Shown here: positions 15,587 through 24,113 of the stretch, piece by piece
Layout of the letters: every line of letters begins with the position of its first letter
Position numbering within the stretch: the stretch's first letter is position 1
From: Collinsella sp.
GTDB lineage: Bacteria > Actinomycetota > Coriobacteriia > Coriobacteriales > Coriobacteriaceae
Assembly: GCA_018376905.1 (NCBI GenBank)
Contig: JAHAAK010000031.1
Location: forward strand, 1 to 26,459
DNA: 26,459 bases
Direction of reading: 5' to 3'
The notes under the pieces: generated by a model
Databases searched by the model: none
What the model was told of the DNA's origin: nothing
The model's input: the letters and a program-made list of their open reading frames with translations, nothing else
Made by a program: the position numbers and the translations under genes

Positions 15587-16792
15587 CTACTTGACCTCGA
15601 TGAGCTCATACTCGCTCGTGCCCAGGCCGATCTTCTCGGCGTGCGCGATGCACGCGCGCCAGTCGGTGTCGGGATGCGTGATGCAGAAGGGGTCCTTGGC
15701 CTGCTCGCCCTCCAGATGCTCGTGGTTATGCTCCATCTTGGCCGCGCTATCGGTGAGCTCGGTGTTGGGCAGCGGCTCGGATGCCATGACGGCATCGGCG
15801 CAGGCCTGGTCGATGGCGACCGGGTCGAAGCTCGCAAACATGCCGATATCGTTGACGATAGGCGTGTCGTTTTCGGGATGGCAGTCGCAGTTGGGGCTGA
15901 TGTCCATGGCGAGCGAAATGTGGAAGCTCGGGCGGCCATCGACGACGGCTTTGGTGTACTCGGCGATCTTGCAGTTGAGCACATCGGCCGCGGCGTCATA
16001 GCCGGGCTTGATGCAATCCTGGTTGCACACGCCGATGCAGCGTCCGCAGCCCACGCAGCGATCGTGGTCGATGGTGGCCACGTGCACCGTGCGGGTGTTG
16101 CCGCTAGCAAGCTCGCGCTCGCGGGTGTCGTCGAACGAGATGGCGTTGTGCGCGCAGATCTTTTCGCAGGCACGGCAGCCAACGCAGTGCTCGGTCGCGA
16201 CGTTCGGCTTGCCGGCGGCGTGCTGCTCCATCTTGCCGGCACGGCTGCCGCCACCCATACCCAGGTTCTTCATGGCACCGCCAAATCCGGCCTGCTCATG
16301 ACCCTTAAAGTGGGTGAGGCTGATCACGATGTCGGCATCCATGAGTGCCTGACCGATCTTGGCCTCGTGCACATACTCGCCGCCCTCGACCGGGACGAGC
16401 GCCTCGTCGGTGCCCTTGAGGCCGTCGGCGATGATGATCTGACAGCCCGTGGCGTACGGGGTAAAGCCGTTCTGGTAGGCGGTGTCGATGTGCTCGAGCG
16501 CGTTTTTGCGGCTACCGACGTAGAGCGTGTTGCAGTCGGTGAGGAAGGGCTTGCCGCCCAGCTCCTTCACGACGTCCGCAACGGCGCGGGCGTAGTTGGG
16601 GCGCAAAAAGCTCAGGTTGCCCAGCTCGCCAAAGTGAATCTTGATGGCGACGAACTTGTTCTCGAAGTCGATCTGCTCAATACCGGCGCGACGAACGAGG
16701 CGCTTGAGCTTGTCGAGCTGGCTCTCGCGAGCATGCGTGCGCAGGTTGGTGAAGTACACCTTGGCGGGTGCGGCGGGTGCAGTTGCGGTCAT
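15587..16792 (-). CDS. DUF362 protein with two [4Fe-4S] clusters
   Basis: This 401-residue cytoplasmic protein combines a DUF362 domain (about 48-195) with a ferredoxin insert. The DUF362 part includes KIHFGELGN, LTDCNTLYVGSR and LTHFKGHEQAGFGGAMKNLGMG. Two CxxCxxCxxxC motifs (C203, C206, C209, C213 and C246, C249, C252, C256) should each help bind a [4Fe-4S] cluster. A His/Glu-rich stretch lies near residue 350. DUF362/ferredoxin proteins are common in anaerobes and thought to be redox proteins, but their partners are not established. The ATG follows GAGGGG. It is a single gene between a bidirectional terminator and a repeat cluster. Confidence 0.85.
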   Translation of the reverse strand: MTATAPAAPAKVYFTNLRTHARESQLDKLKRLVRRAGIEQIDFENKFVAIKIHFGELGNLSFLRPNYARAVADVVKELGGKPFLTDCNTLYVGSRKNALEHIDTAYQNGFTPYATGCQIIIADGLKGTDEALVPVEGGEYVHEAKIGQALMDADIVISLTHFKGHEQAGFGGAMKNLGMGGGSRAGKMEQHAAGKPNVATEHCVGCRACEKICAHNAISFDDTRERELASGNTRTVHVATIDHDRCVGCGRCIGVCNQDCIKPGYDAAADVLNCKIAEYTKAVVDGRPSFHISLAMDISPNCDCHPENDTPIVNDIGMFASFDPVAIDQACADAVMASEPLPNTELTDSAAKMEHNHEHLEGEQAKDPFCITHPDTDWRACIAHAEKIGLGTSEYELIEVK

Positions 16793-16876
16793 AGATCTAT
16801 CCCCTCGGTCTATATGGCGTTACAGACATAGGAGATGGTACCCGTTAAAGCGGGGTTAATGTCAAGCACGGCGCCC

Positions 16877-17082
16877 AGTCATTGGGTAGTCATTGGGGAC
16901 AGACTTAAATGACTGAAATCACTCATTGGGGACGGACTTAAATGAGTGCCTCGCCACCTGGCAGCTAGGGACATTCCTTTCCTGCCGGCAGCTGGGGACA
17001 GTCCTTGCCAGCACAGCCGACGAGCCGGCGAGTCAGCAAAGACCGTCCCCGATGACTAGTCGTTTAAGAACGTCCCCAATGG
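16877..17082. repeat. Cluster of six GGGGAC-type hairpin repeats
   Basis: Six copies of a core like GGGGACrnnCTTa sit in short stems. A, 16888-16914: AGTCATT/AATGACT. B, 16921-16947: ACTCATT/AATGAGT. C, 16960-16986: GGCAG/CTGCC. D, 16991-17012: GCTGG/CCAGC. E, 17031-17057, minus: AGTCA/TGACT. F, about 17061-17082, minus, weak stem. Stems differ between copies yet stay paired; the loops are conserved. The gap 16793-17093 otherwise holds only the upstream region of the DUF362 gene. It resembles REP-type palindromes mobilised in trans, but no transposase is in the window. Confidence 0.75.
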
Positions 17083-17093
17083 CCAATAAGGGG

Positions 17094-19760
17094 CTACTCC
17101 TGCACTTTGAGGGCTTCGGCCAGACTGACGCGCTTGATAGAACGCGTGTGTAGCAGCGCCACGACCAGGTAGGTCGCAAAGCCAATGCCGACGCATGCAG
17201 CCATGGACCAAGCGGGCACGTAGATCTCGATATTGCCGTTGTAGGCAAGCAACATGGAGCGGAAGATAGCCGTGAGCGAGCCGATGATCACGGGCAGGCT
17301 CAGCACGAGCGACGCCGCCACGCACAGCGTGATCGAGCGGATGTACAGATGCGAGATCTCGCTATCTCGATAGCCAAAGACCTTCATGTAGCTAATCGAC
17401 CGGGCGCTATGGTCGATAACAGCCTTGGTCAGCAGGTACATAAACAGCAGGAAGATAAACACCGCGAGGCCAACCATCATGCCGATCATTTTGCTCATCA
17501 TGCCGATGAACTGGTCGCCCACGGCGCGCATGTCGTCGGGCGTGGTGTCGCCGGCAAAGTAACGAGCATCGAGGTCGAGCTTCTCGTCGCTCACATAGCC
17601 GTTAAAGTAGGCAGCGTCGTTGCCGAACAGCTCGTTAAAGTCGTCGATACTCATATAGATATTCATGTCCGACTTGGAGCCCCAGGCACAGTCCTTGCCC
17701 GCGTACTCAAGGGAATAATTCTTGCCCTCGTACTTGTCGCGAAGCTTAACCTCCTGCCCCTCGTTCCAGCCAAACTTGTCGAGTAGGCCGCCGCCAAAGA
17801 CGACACGGCCGTCGCCGACGTTGAGGTCTTTCCAATAGCGCGAATTGGATGAAATGCCGTAGACGGAAATCGTCTCCTCGCCATTTCCATCGCCGCGATC
17901 GTATTGCAGCTGGTAGATGGCGTATTTCTCGGCCTGTGCAATTGCGCCCGCGCCGTTGTCGGTCGTATTGACCGGGTGGATATCGTCGTTGTCGGTGTCG
18001 ATCTTAGAGGCCTTGTCGATCAGGTCGATGGCCTCATCGCGGTTGCAGCCGAGGGCATCGGCAAGATCGTCAAGGCGCGCGTAGAGCGCATCCTTCTTGT
18101 CCTGGACCTTGGCGAGCGCGTCCTGCGCCGCGACCAGGCTCTCGGCAGACGGAGAGCTGGTCGCGGCATCGGCAGCCGCCTGCGCGGCATCGACCGCGTC
18201 GTCAAGCTCGTCGTCCGCATCTTGAGCGGCAGAAAGCAGCGCGCCGTCAACCGACTGCAAGCGCTCGAGTGCCGACCACTGCTCGCGCTCCTCGGCAGTG
18301 CCCTCGAGCTCCAGCGGCGCCTTGAGCGTGTACTGGTGCTCGGCGACCAGGCTTGTCTCGAGGTTGTCCGCGTAGTGCGTCATCGTGGGCAGAATCGCCA
18401 GGCCAAAGAGCAGTAGCAGCGAGGCAAACGCAATGCCCACGAAGAGCGTGGCGAAGTTGCCCAGGTTGCGCAGGAAGATACGCAGGCGGAAGCGGGAAAC
18501 AAAACCCATGCGCTCCGGCAGCTGCAGGCCGCGCTTGGTGCCCGATTTGCCGCTCGCCTCGTGACGAAGGAACTGCAACGGCGTCTTGCCCATCTTGCGA
18601 AGCAGACCCACCAGCGTGATGAGGATGAGCGCGGCAGCGGGAACCACGGCGCACTTCACAAAGATCTCCCAGCTCCAGTACACCTGGAAGGGCGGCAGAC
18701 TGTACGAACCGTAATAGAGGCTGCGCATGGGCTCGGTAAAGAACACAACGCCGAGCGCAGTGCCCAACAGCGCCGCGAGCACGCCCACGATGGCGGGAAG
18801 CGCGAGGTAGTGCAGGACGATCTCGCGACGGCGATAGCCGCTGGCGAGCAGCGTGCCGATGATGGCACTCTCCTCCTCGATGGTGGCGTCGGTAAGGACC
18901 ACAAAGACAAACGCCATGATCACGATGATGATGTCGAGCAACGTCATCCACATCATGGAGTCGCCGTCCACGTCGTCGCGCGCATAGCCAATGCCTTGAT
19001 TAGAATCGGCATCGATCAGATCGTCCACGCGCGCATCGGCGTCGGTCAGCGCCTCGACCATATCCTGCTCCGCATCGATGCGATCCGCGGTGGAGAGGTC
19101 GCGATCGGTAAAGGTGAAGGAGTAGGTGTAGGCGGGTGCGCCACCGGCATCCTCGAGCGCGGCAAAGCCGGCGTCGGTGACCTCGGCCACGCCATAGGTG
19201 ATGGTGTTCACCGTAAAGTCCGAATTGTTGAGGAACAGCGCCTGGCTATCGGGCTGGGTCATGATGCCGCAGATGGTGTAGGTGCGGTCCTCAAGCTCGA
19301 CCTTATCGCCCACGGCGAGGTCGTTATTGGTGGCAAAGACACGGTCGATGGCCACCTCGTCATCCACCTTGGGCTGTCTGCCCTCACAGTAGGACGCGAT
19401 ATCGACCTTGCTGCGGTGCGCATAGGTGCGCAGCGTGCGCTTGGTGCCATCGTCGCCGGCGGCCTTTTTGATGATGGCGTCGATGGAGAAATTCTTGTAG
19501 AGCGTGACGCCGCCGACGTCGCCGGCTGCATCCTCGGCGGCCTTGAGTTGATCGTCGGTAGCCTCGAAGGAGGTGGTCACGCGGCCGTCCTCAATCGTGT
19601 ACGCATCGCGCATGTCGTCGATAAGGCAACCGATGGAATGCGCCGCGAGCAAAAAGCCCGAGGTAAGGGCGATGCTTCCGCACATAAGCAAAAAGATGCC
19701 CAGGTACTTGCCGATATTGCGGCGCAGCTCGCGCGGGAGACGTTTTGCGAGAGGTGTCAT
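17094..19760 (-). CDS. FtsX/MacB-type ABC transporter permease with large outside domain
   Basis: This 888-residue membrane protein is built from two FtsX permease units. Helix 1 (about 18-42) is followed by an outside domain (43-268), then helices near 272-292, 318-342 and 368-388. After a cytoplasmic link, a second unit begins with a helix near 434-460, an outside region (461-755) and three helices (about 758-780, 808-832, 850-872). The second outside region contains an Ala/Asp-rich coiled-coil hairpin (about 500-575) like those of MacB-related or cell-wall-linked exporters. It probably uses ATP in the cytoplasm to move or release substrates, or to activate enzymes, outside the membrane. 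The ATG at 19760 lies 8 nt after the ATPase stop. The substrate is unknown. Confidence 0.85.
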   Translation of the reverse strand: MTPLAKRLPRELRRNIGKYLGIFLLMCGSIALTSGFLLAAHSIGCLIDDMRDAYTIEDGRVTTSFEATDDQLKAAEDAAGDVGGVTLYKNFSIDAIIKKAAGDDGTKRTLRTYAHRSKVDIASYCEGRQPKVDDEVAIDRVFATNNDLAVGDKVELEDRTYTICGIMTQPDSQALFLNNSDFTVNTITYGVAEVTDAGFAALEDAGGAPAYTYSFTFTDRDLSTADRIDAEQDMVEALTDADARVDDLIDADSNQGIGYARDDVDGDSMMWMTLLDIIIVIMAFVFVVLTDATIEEESAIIGTLLASGYRRREIVLHYLALPAIVGVLAALLGTALGVVFFTEPMRSLYYGSYSLPPFQVYWSWEIFVKCAVVPAAALILITLVGLLRKMGKTPLQFLRHEASGKSGTKRGLQLPERMGFVSRFRLRIFLRNLGNFATLFVGIAFASLLLLFGLAILPTMTHYADNLETSLVAEHQYTLKAPLELEGTAEEREQWSALERLQSVDGALLSAAQDADDELDDAVDAAQAAADAATSSPSAESLVAAQDALAKVQDKKDALYARLDDLADALGCNRDEAIDLIDKASKIDTDNDDIHPVNTTDNGAGAIAQAEKYAIYQLQYDRGDGNGEETISVYGISSNSRYWKDLNVGDGRVVFGGGLLDKFGWNEGQEVKLRDKYEGKNYSLEYAGKDCAWGSKSDMNIYMSIDDFNELFGNDAAYFNGYVSDEKLDLDARYFAGDTTPDDMRAVGDQFIGMMSKMIGMMVGLAVFIFLLFMYLLTKAVIDHSARSISYMKVFGYRDSEISHLYIRSITLCVAASLVLSLPVIIGSLTAIFRSMLLAYNGNIEIYVPAWSMAACVGIGFATYLVVALLHTRSIKRVSLAEALKVQE

Positions 19761-19768
19761 GGCGCCGC

Positions 19769-20482
19769 CTACCAATCGAGCTCGGCGGCCGCGATGGGCG
19801 ACTCGTTGAGCTCATCCTCGACGATGCGCCCGTCGCGCAGGCGCAGCACGCGGTTGGCCATGCGAGCGATGGCGGCGTTGTGCGTGACGATGATGATGGT
19901 GCAGCCGTAGGTGCGGTTGACATCCTCCATGAGCTGCAAGATTTCCTTGGACGTCTTGTAGTCAAGTGCGCCCGTGGGCTCGTCGCACAGCAGCAGGCCC
20001 GGGTTTTTGACGAGTGCGCGGCCGATGGCGCAGCGCTGCTGCTGACCGCCTGAGACCTGGCGCGGAAACTTGTTGCGGTGCTCGTAGAGGCCCAGAGAAC
20101 GCAGCAGGTCGTCGACATTGAGCGGGTTTTTGGACAGGTGCGCCGTAACCTCGATGTTTTCCTTGATGGTGAGGTCGGGCACCAGGTTGTAGAACTGGAA
20201 GACAAAGCCCAGCTCACGGCGGCGATACTCGCCAAGGTCGGTAGGCTTGAGCACCGTGAGGTCGCAGCCGTCCACCATGATGGAGCCGCCGTCAGCATCC
20301 TCCAGGCCGCCGATCAGGTTGAGAAAGGTCGACTTGCCCGAGCCCGAGGGCCCCAGCATGACGCAGATCTCGCCGCGGTTGATGGACGCGTCGATGCCAT
20401 CGAGTACCGTCAGGCGCGCATCACCGTCGCCGTAGTGCTTTTTGAGATCCTTAACCTGGACGTAGGCTTCCTGCGTTGCCAT
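19769..20482 (-). CDS. ABC transporter ATP-binding protein (MacB/LolD type)
   Basis: This 237-residue ATPase has all motifs: Walker A GPSGSGKST (44-52), Q-loop in FVFQFYN, signature VSGGQQQR, Walker B LLLCDEPTGALD ending near 174, and the switch histidine in VTHN (about 201). The GALD after Walker B and the overall length are typical of the MacB/LolD/SalX group, which pairs with FtsX-type permeases such as its downstream neighbour (8-nt gap). The ATG at 20482 follows a GGGGG ribosome site; an ATG four codons earlier overlaps that site. The operon probably transports or senses something at the outer face of the membrane, for example a peptide. Confidence 0.93.
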   Translation of the reverse strand: MATQEAYVQVKDLKKHYGDGDARLTVLDGIDASINRGEICVMLGPSGSGKSTFLNLIGGLEDADGGSIMVDGCDLTVLKPTDLGEYRRRELGFVFQFYNLVPDLTIKENIEVTAHLSKNPLNVDDLLRSLGLYEHRNKFPRQVSGGQQQRCAIGRALVKNPGLLLCDEPTGALDYKTSKEILQLMEDVNRTYGCTIIIVTHNAAIARMANRVLRLRDGRIVEDELNESPIAAAELDW

Positions 20483-20505
20483 GGTATCCCCCATTGTTAG
20501 CCTCG

Positions 20506-20529
20506 TACTACTTTATGAACGTAATAGTA
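20506..20529. promoter_or_regulatory. Inverted repeat TACTA-N14-TAGTA upstream of the ABC operon
   Basis: A 5+5 bp inverted repeat lies in an AT-rich patch about 25 nt upstream of the ATPase start, in an otherwise GC-rich region. It could be an operator or part of the promoter; no clear -35/-10 pair can be set around it. Confidence 0.3.
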
Positions 20530-20575
20530 AATCTTGGCGAACTATTTTGGGGCGAGGCCTAGGATTTATTTCAGA

Positions 20576-21781
20576 CTAGGCGCGGGCTTTGGCGTGGGTG
20601 AGGGCTAGGCCTACGGCGGCGATGGCTGCGGCGAAGAGCACGGTGACACCTAGGTCGCAGGCGATGTCGCCCAGCACGGCAGGCGTCAGGTCCGAGGCGA
20701 GCGCCTTGCCGATCGCGTCGTTCACCCAATACGTCGGCACAAACTGCGCCACGGTCTGCACGGCCGAGCCCATGAGCGACAACGGCATCCAGGCGCCGCC
20801 CAAAAACGTCATGAGCATGCCAAGCAGGTTGCCCACACCGTTGAGCAGCTCCTCGCGCGCGCCCAGACTCGAAAGCGCAAAGCCAACGGCCAGCGGTGTG
20901 CACGCCAGGACAAACGTCGCCGCCAGCGCCAGACACACGCGGCCCACGCCGACCTCGGCGACCGCGCCGGCAAAGCCCACAACGCCCATCATGCTCGACA
21001 CAAACCAGATGCAGACGGTAATCACGGCGGCGGCCGCGAACACGGCGAGCGAGCGCTGGCGCTCGGAGACCGGTCCGGCATCCATGCGGCGCACGCGCTC
21101 GGGTTCGTTCATGCCCGAGAACACCAGCCCCACCGACACGATGACCGACGAGATAATCGCGTACGCGCCAAAGTTGAAATACGACTCGAGCGTGGCGGCG
21201 GCAGTCGAGTCGACCTTGACCTGCTCGATCTCGACCTCGGCACGCTCGGCGGCCGCATGTTCGGCAGCCTTGGCGACGCCGCCATTAGAAGCAGCGGGCT
21301 CAAGCGCCGCCGCAGTGCCCGCGAGCGAAATCCAACGCGAGGCCTCGGCAGACGAAAGCGCCGCCGCCATGGTGCCGGAGCCGTATGTCACGTCGAGCTT
21401 GGGCAAGGTCTCCCCCGCACGGGCAGTCGCAATCAGGTCGTCCTCGAACCCCTCCGGGATAAAGAACACGCAGTCGGCGCTGCCCTTGGCGCTGTTGCTC
21501 TTGGAGAGCGCGTCTGCAAGGTCGTACGTATCGTCGCCGATGCCCGTGACCAGGTCAAAGCGCGACCCCAAGTGCTTGGTGAGTGCCCGCGAAAGGTCGC
21601 TGTTGTCGTGATCGACCACGATCACGTTGGTGTCGTAGGGCTTGTATTCGGTGAGCTGCGACGAGTTCCAGCTCACCGACGCCGCGATGAACACGCCCAT
21701 GAGCGAGATGAACACCGTATAGATGAGCAGGTAAAACGGGTGCGCAAGCGCCATGCGAAGCGCAGTCTTAAAGGTGCTCAT
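20576..21781 (-). CDS. ABC-2 type permease
   Basis: This 401-residue protein has the YhgE/DrrB-like ABC-2 layout: one N-terminal helix (about 15-38), an outside domain of about 170 residues, then five or six helices from about 205 to the end. It contains LLNGVGNLLGMLMTFLGGAWMPLSLM, typical of ABC2_membrane exporters. The ATG at 21781 follows AAGGAG and lies inside the 3' end of the preceding permease gene (14-nt overlap), so the two are translationally coupled and probably form a heterodimer. The exporter may move a drug, lipid or peptide; nothing here fixes which. No clear terminator follows, so some read-through into the FtsX operon is possible. Confidence 0.85.
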   Translation of the reverse strand: MSTFKTALRMALAHPFYLLIYTVFISLMGVFIAASVSWNSSQLTEYKPYDTNVIVVDHDNSDLSRALTKHLGSRFDLVTGIGDDTYDLADALSKSNSAKGSADCVFFIPEGFEDDLIATARAGETLPKLDVTYGSGTMAAALSSAEASRWISLAGTAAALEPAASNGGVAKAAEHAAAERAEVEIEQVKVDSTAAATLESYFNFGAYAIISSVIVSVGLVFSGMNEPERVRRMDAGPVSERQRSLAVFAAAAVITVCIWFVSSMMGVVGFAGAVAEVGVGRVCLALAATFVLACTPLAVGFALSSLGAREELLNGVGNLLGMLMTFLGGAWMPLSLMGSAVQTVAQFVPTYWVNDAIGKALASDLTPAVLGDIACDLGVTVLFAAAIAAVGLALTHAKARA

Positions 21782-22955
21782 AGCGGCTCCTTCCAAAGAT
21801 CAGCGTGGCGGCAGCGACAAGCACCAGGGCCATCAGGACAAGCGCGCCTGCGCGAACGGCAAAGGGACCCAAGTCCTCAAAGAAATACAGGCGGTTGAAC
21901 ATGTCGCAGATGAGCTTGACGGGGTTGAGCCAGCACTCGGCCGGGCAGGCGCGAGCGACGTCGTCGGCAAGCGCCATCGCCGGCTCGCCGTAGAGACCGG
22001 CGAACAGGGCACACGTGGTGGCAAAGCCTGTGAGGATGCCTGACTTGGACGCCTTTCCGCCCTTAACGGGCAGCGTGCCCACAAAGAGCCCCAGGCCCGT
22101 CGCGGCAAGCGCGGAGGCAGCGCCGCCCACCAGGCAGAGCCCCTCGCGCCCGCCAAAGTCGACGCCAACAACCAGACGCACGTAGCCAATCGCGATCGCC
22201 ATCGAGGCAAAGGAAACCAGCCACGATCCGATAAAGATGCCGGCCAGCGATGCCGTCTTGGAAAGGCCGCCCACACAGCGACGCGCACCAAGGCCCGACA
22301 GATTGGGCTGTAGGTCGACGACACTCAAGGCGGCAAACTCGGCAGACATCATCGCGACCAGGCCAAAGAGCGCGTAGTAGTAGATGACCGTGCCATCGGG
22401 CGTGGTGCGTGTCAGGCTTACGCGGCGGGTGCCGCCCTCGAGCGACAGGGCGCGCGCAACCGCCGTCGAATCGGCGAGCGCCGCCGGGTTGTCTTGGGCA
22501 ATCTGGGACATGAGCTCGGCATTTTGTGTATACGAGCTTGCCACCGTCTCCAGAATGCTGCGGTCGGTGAGCACCGACGACGCACGTGAGCCGTCATAGC
22601 TCGAAAGCAGCGTGAGTTTGGGCGTGCCCGCGGCATCGACCGTGTAGATGCCCGCGACCTCGCCGGCCTTGAGTGCTTTGCGCGCGGCAGCCAAGTCTTC
22701 GTACTCGCTCACATCGAGCAGCTGGTCGTCGCCTTCCTTGGCAAGCGACGTCGCCACGTCCTTAAAGGTCGAGGCGTCCCAGGCTTCGTCCGCCACGACG
22801 GCAACCGGCACCGGGTCTACCGTACCGTCGGAGCTCAGATTCGCAAACATAAACATGAACATCGTGGAAAGCGCGACGGGAAAGACCGCGCCCCAAACCC
22901 ACGTGCTCGGCCGGCGCAGCAGCGTCTTGACCGTAATGATAATGGTGTTGAACAT
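21768..22955 (-). CDS. ABC-2 type permease
   Basis: This 395-residue permease has the same layout as its downstream partner: an N-terminal helix (about 20-40), an outside domain (about 41-190) and a membrane domain with about six helices, including one near YYYALFGLVAMMSAEFAALSV. The ATG at 22955 follows AGGGGG, 9 nt after the ATPase stop. It overlaps the next permease by 14 nt. The two permeases are similar in plan but not near-identical, which suggests a heterodimeric exporter served by one ATPase. Confidence 0.85.
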   Translation of the reverse strand: MFNTIIITVKTLLRRPSTWVWGAVFPVALSTMFMFMFANLSSDGTVDPVPVAVVADEAWDASTFKDVATSLAKEGDDQLLDVSEYEDLAAARKALKAGEVAGIYTVDAAGTPKLTLLSSYDGSRASSVLTDRSILETVASSYTQNAELMSQIAQDNPAALADSTAVARALSLEGGTRRVSLTRTTPDGTVIYYYALFGLVAMMSAEFAALSVVDLQPNLSGLGARRCVGGLSKTASLAGIFIGSWLVSFASMAIAIGYVRLVVGVDFGGREGLCLVGGAASALAATGLGLFVGTLPVKGGKASKSGILTGFATTCALFAGLYGEPAMALADDVARACPAECWLNPVKLICDMFNRLYFFEDLGPFAVRAGALVLMALVLVAAATLIFGRSRYEHL

Positions 22956-22964
22956 GGCCGCCCC

Positions 22965-23903
22965 CTAGTCGCGCAGCTCGCGGCCGGTGATCTCGAGGAA
23001 CACGTCGTTGAGGGTCGGCGGCTCGCTCCACACGCGGCCGAGCGCCACGTCGGCGGCGCGCAATGTGTCGAGGATGTCGACCAAATTGTGCGGACTCGCC
23101 TCGCAGGTGCAGACGAGTTCGCCGCCGGACAGCTCGACGCTGAGCACGTGCTCGAGGGCGCGCAGCCGCTCGACCGTGGCGGGCTCGACGGCGCCGACCT
23201 CGACGGTCACGCGCTCGCCCATCTGGATCATGCGCTTGAGCTCGTCGTTGGTGCCCTGCGCCAGCACGCGGCCGCCGTCCATGATCATGATGCGGCTGCA
23301 GATCTGCTCGACCTCCTCCATGTAATGGCTGGTATACACCACCGTGGCGCCCTCGTCGCGCAGGCGGCAAATGCCCTCCAGGATGGCATTGCGGCTCTGT
23401 GGGTCGACTGCCACCGTAGGCTCGTCAAAGAAGATAAGCTCGGGCTTGTGCGCGATACCGCAGGCAATGTTGAGGCGGCGCGCCAGACCGCCCGAGAGCT
23501 TGCCGGGGCGGAACTTGGTAAAGTCGCCCAGCCCGACAAAGTCGATCGCCTCGTCCACGAGCGCGCGACGGCGCTTGCGGTCGTTGATGTAAAGGCTGCA
23601 GAAATAGTCGATGTTCTCGCGCACCGTGAGCTCGTCGAACACCGCCACCTGCTGCGGCACCACGCCGATGCGGCGCTTGAGGTCGTAGCGGGCGGGCGTC
23701 ATGGGCTCGCCGAACAGCTCGATGGTGCCTTTGTCGTAGGCGAGCAGCTGCAGAATACAGTTGATGAACGTGGTCTTGCCCGAGCCGTTGGGGCCCAGCA
23801 GGCCAAAGATCTCGCCGGGGGCGATGCTCAGGTTAAAGTGGTCGAGCGCAATAAGGTCGTCATAGCGCTTGACGAGGTTTTCGACGTGGACGATGTCTGT
23901 CAT
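22965..23903 (-). CDS. ABC transporter ATP-binding protein (ABC-2 exporter)
   Basis: This 312-residue ATPase is of the DrrA/CcmA type. It has Walker A GPNGSGKT (37-44), Q-loop VVPQQ, signature LSGGLARRLNIACGIAHKP (136-154), Walker B LIFFDEP, a D-loop in VAVDPQSR and switch H193 in TSHYMEE. A C-terminal extension of about 90 residues (after 220) is typical of DrrA-like proteins. The frame is open 22 codons further upstream, but the ATG at 23903 follows GGAAGGG and begins the conserved fold. It is the first gene of the exporter operon and is divergent from the two-component system at 24114. Confidence 0.92.
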   Translation of the reverse strand: MTDIVHVENLVKRYDDLIALDHFNLSIAPGEIFGLLGPNGSGKTTFINCILQLLAYDKGTIELFGEPMTPARYDLKRRIGVVPQQVAVFDELTVRENIDYFCSLYINDRKRRRALVDEAIDFVGLGDFTKFRPGKLSGGLARRLNIACGIAHKPELIFFDEPTVAVDPQSRNAILEGICRLRDEGATVVYTSHYMEEVEQICSRIMIMDGGRVLAQGTNDELKRMIQMGERVTVEVGAVEPATVERLRALEHVLSVELSGGELVCTCEASPHNLVDILDTLRAADVALGRVWSEPPTLNDVFLEITGRELRD

Positions 23904-24013
23904 GAGGCGGCCCTTCCGTTGATTGCGGCCCGGTACGATTGCATCATCGCAGGAGCCTCCGGCGCGCACCAGTGAGCTTTGTCACGAGTGCGAGGGGGCA
24001 GAGGTGAAACCCC

Positions 24014-24027
24014 CGCTCGCGCGAGCG
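24014..24027. promoter_or_regulatory. Perfect 14-bp palindrome between exporter and two-component genes
   Basis: CGCTCGCGCGAGCG is fully self-complementary and lies between the divergent ABC-2 operon and the kinase gene. It could be the response-regulator site controlling one or both. GC-only palindromes occur by chance in such DNA, so support is weak. The rest of 23904-24113 shows no clear promoter on the minus strand. Confidence 0.25.
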
Positions 24028-24101
24028 ATCGACGCCGCTTTGCCGCGCGGGAGGAATGTCACAGTTGCGTAGGCGGTCCCTCCACCACGCGCGGCTTCGC
24101 G

Positions 24102-24107
24102 TACAAT
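24102..24107 (+). promoter_or_regulatory. -10 element for a probably leaderless kinase mRNA
   Basis: TACAAT ends 6 nt before the ATG at 24114, so transcription would begin at the start codon itself. No ribosome site precedes that ATG. The -35 region is not recognisable. Confidence 0.45.
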
Positions 24108-24113
24108 ACCCGT

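Noticed and set aside
16877..17082. CRISPR-like array
   Set aside because: The repeats are short, differ in stem sequence, occur on both strands and have no uniform spacers or cas genes.
18561..19910. 449-codon plus-strand open frame opposite the FtsX permease
   Set aside because: A shadow frame of a clear permease, spanning its junction with the ATPase gene.
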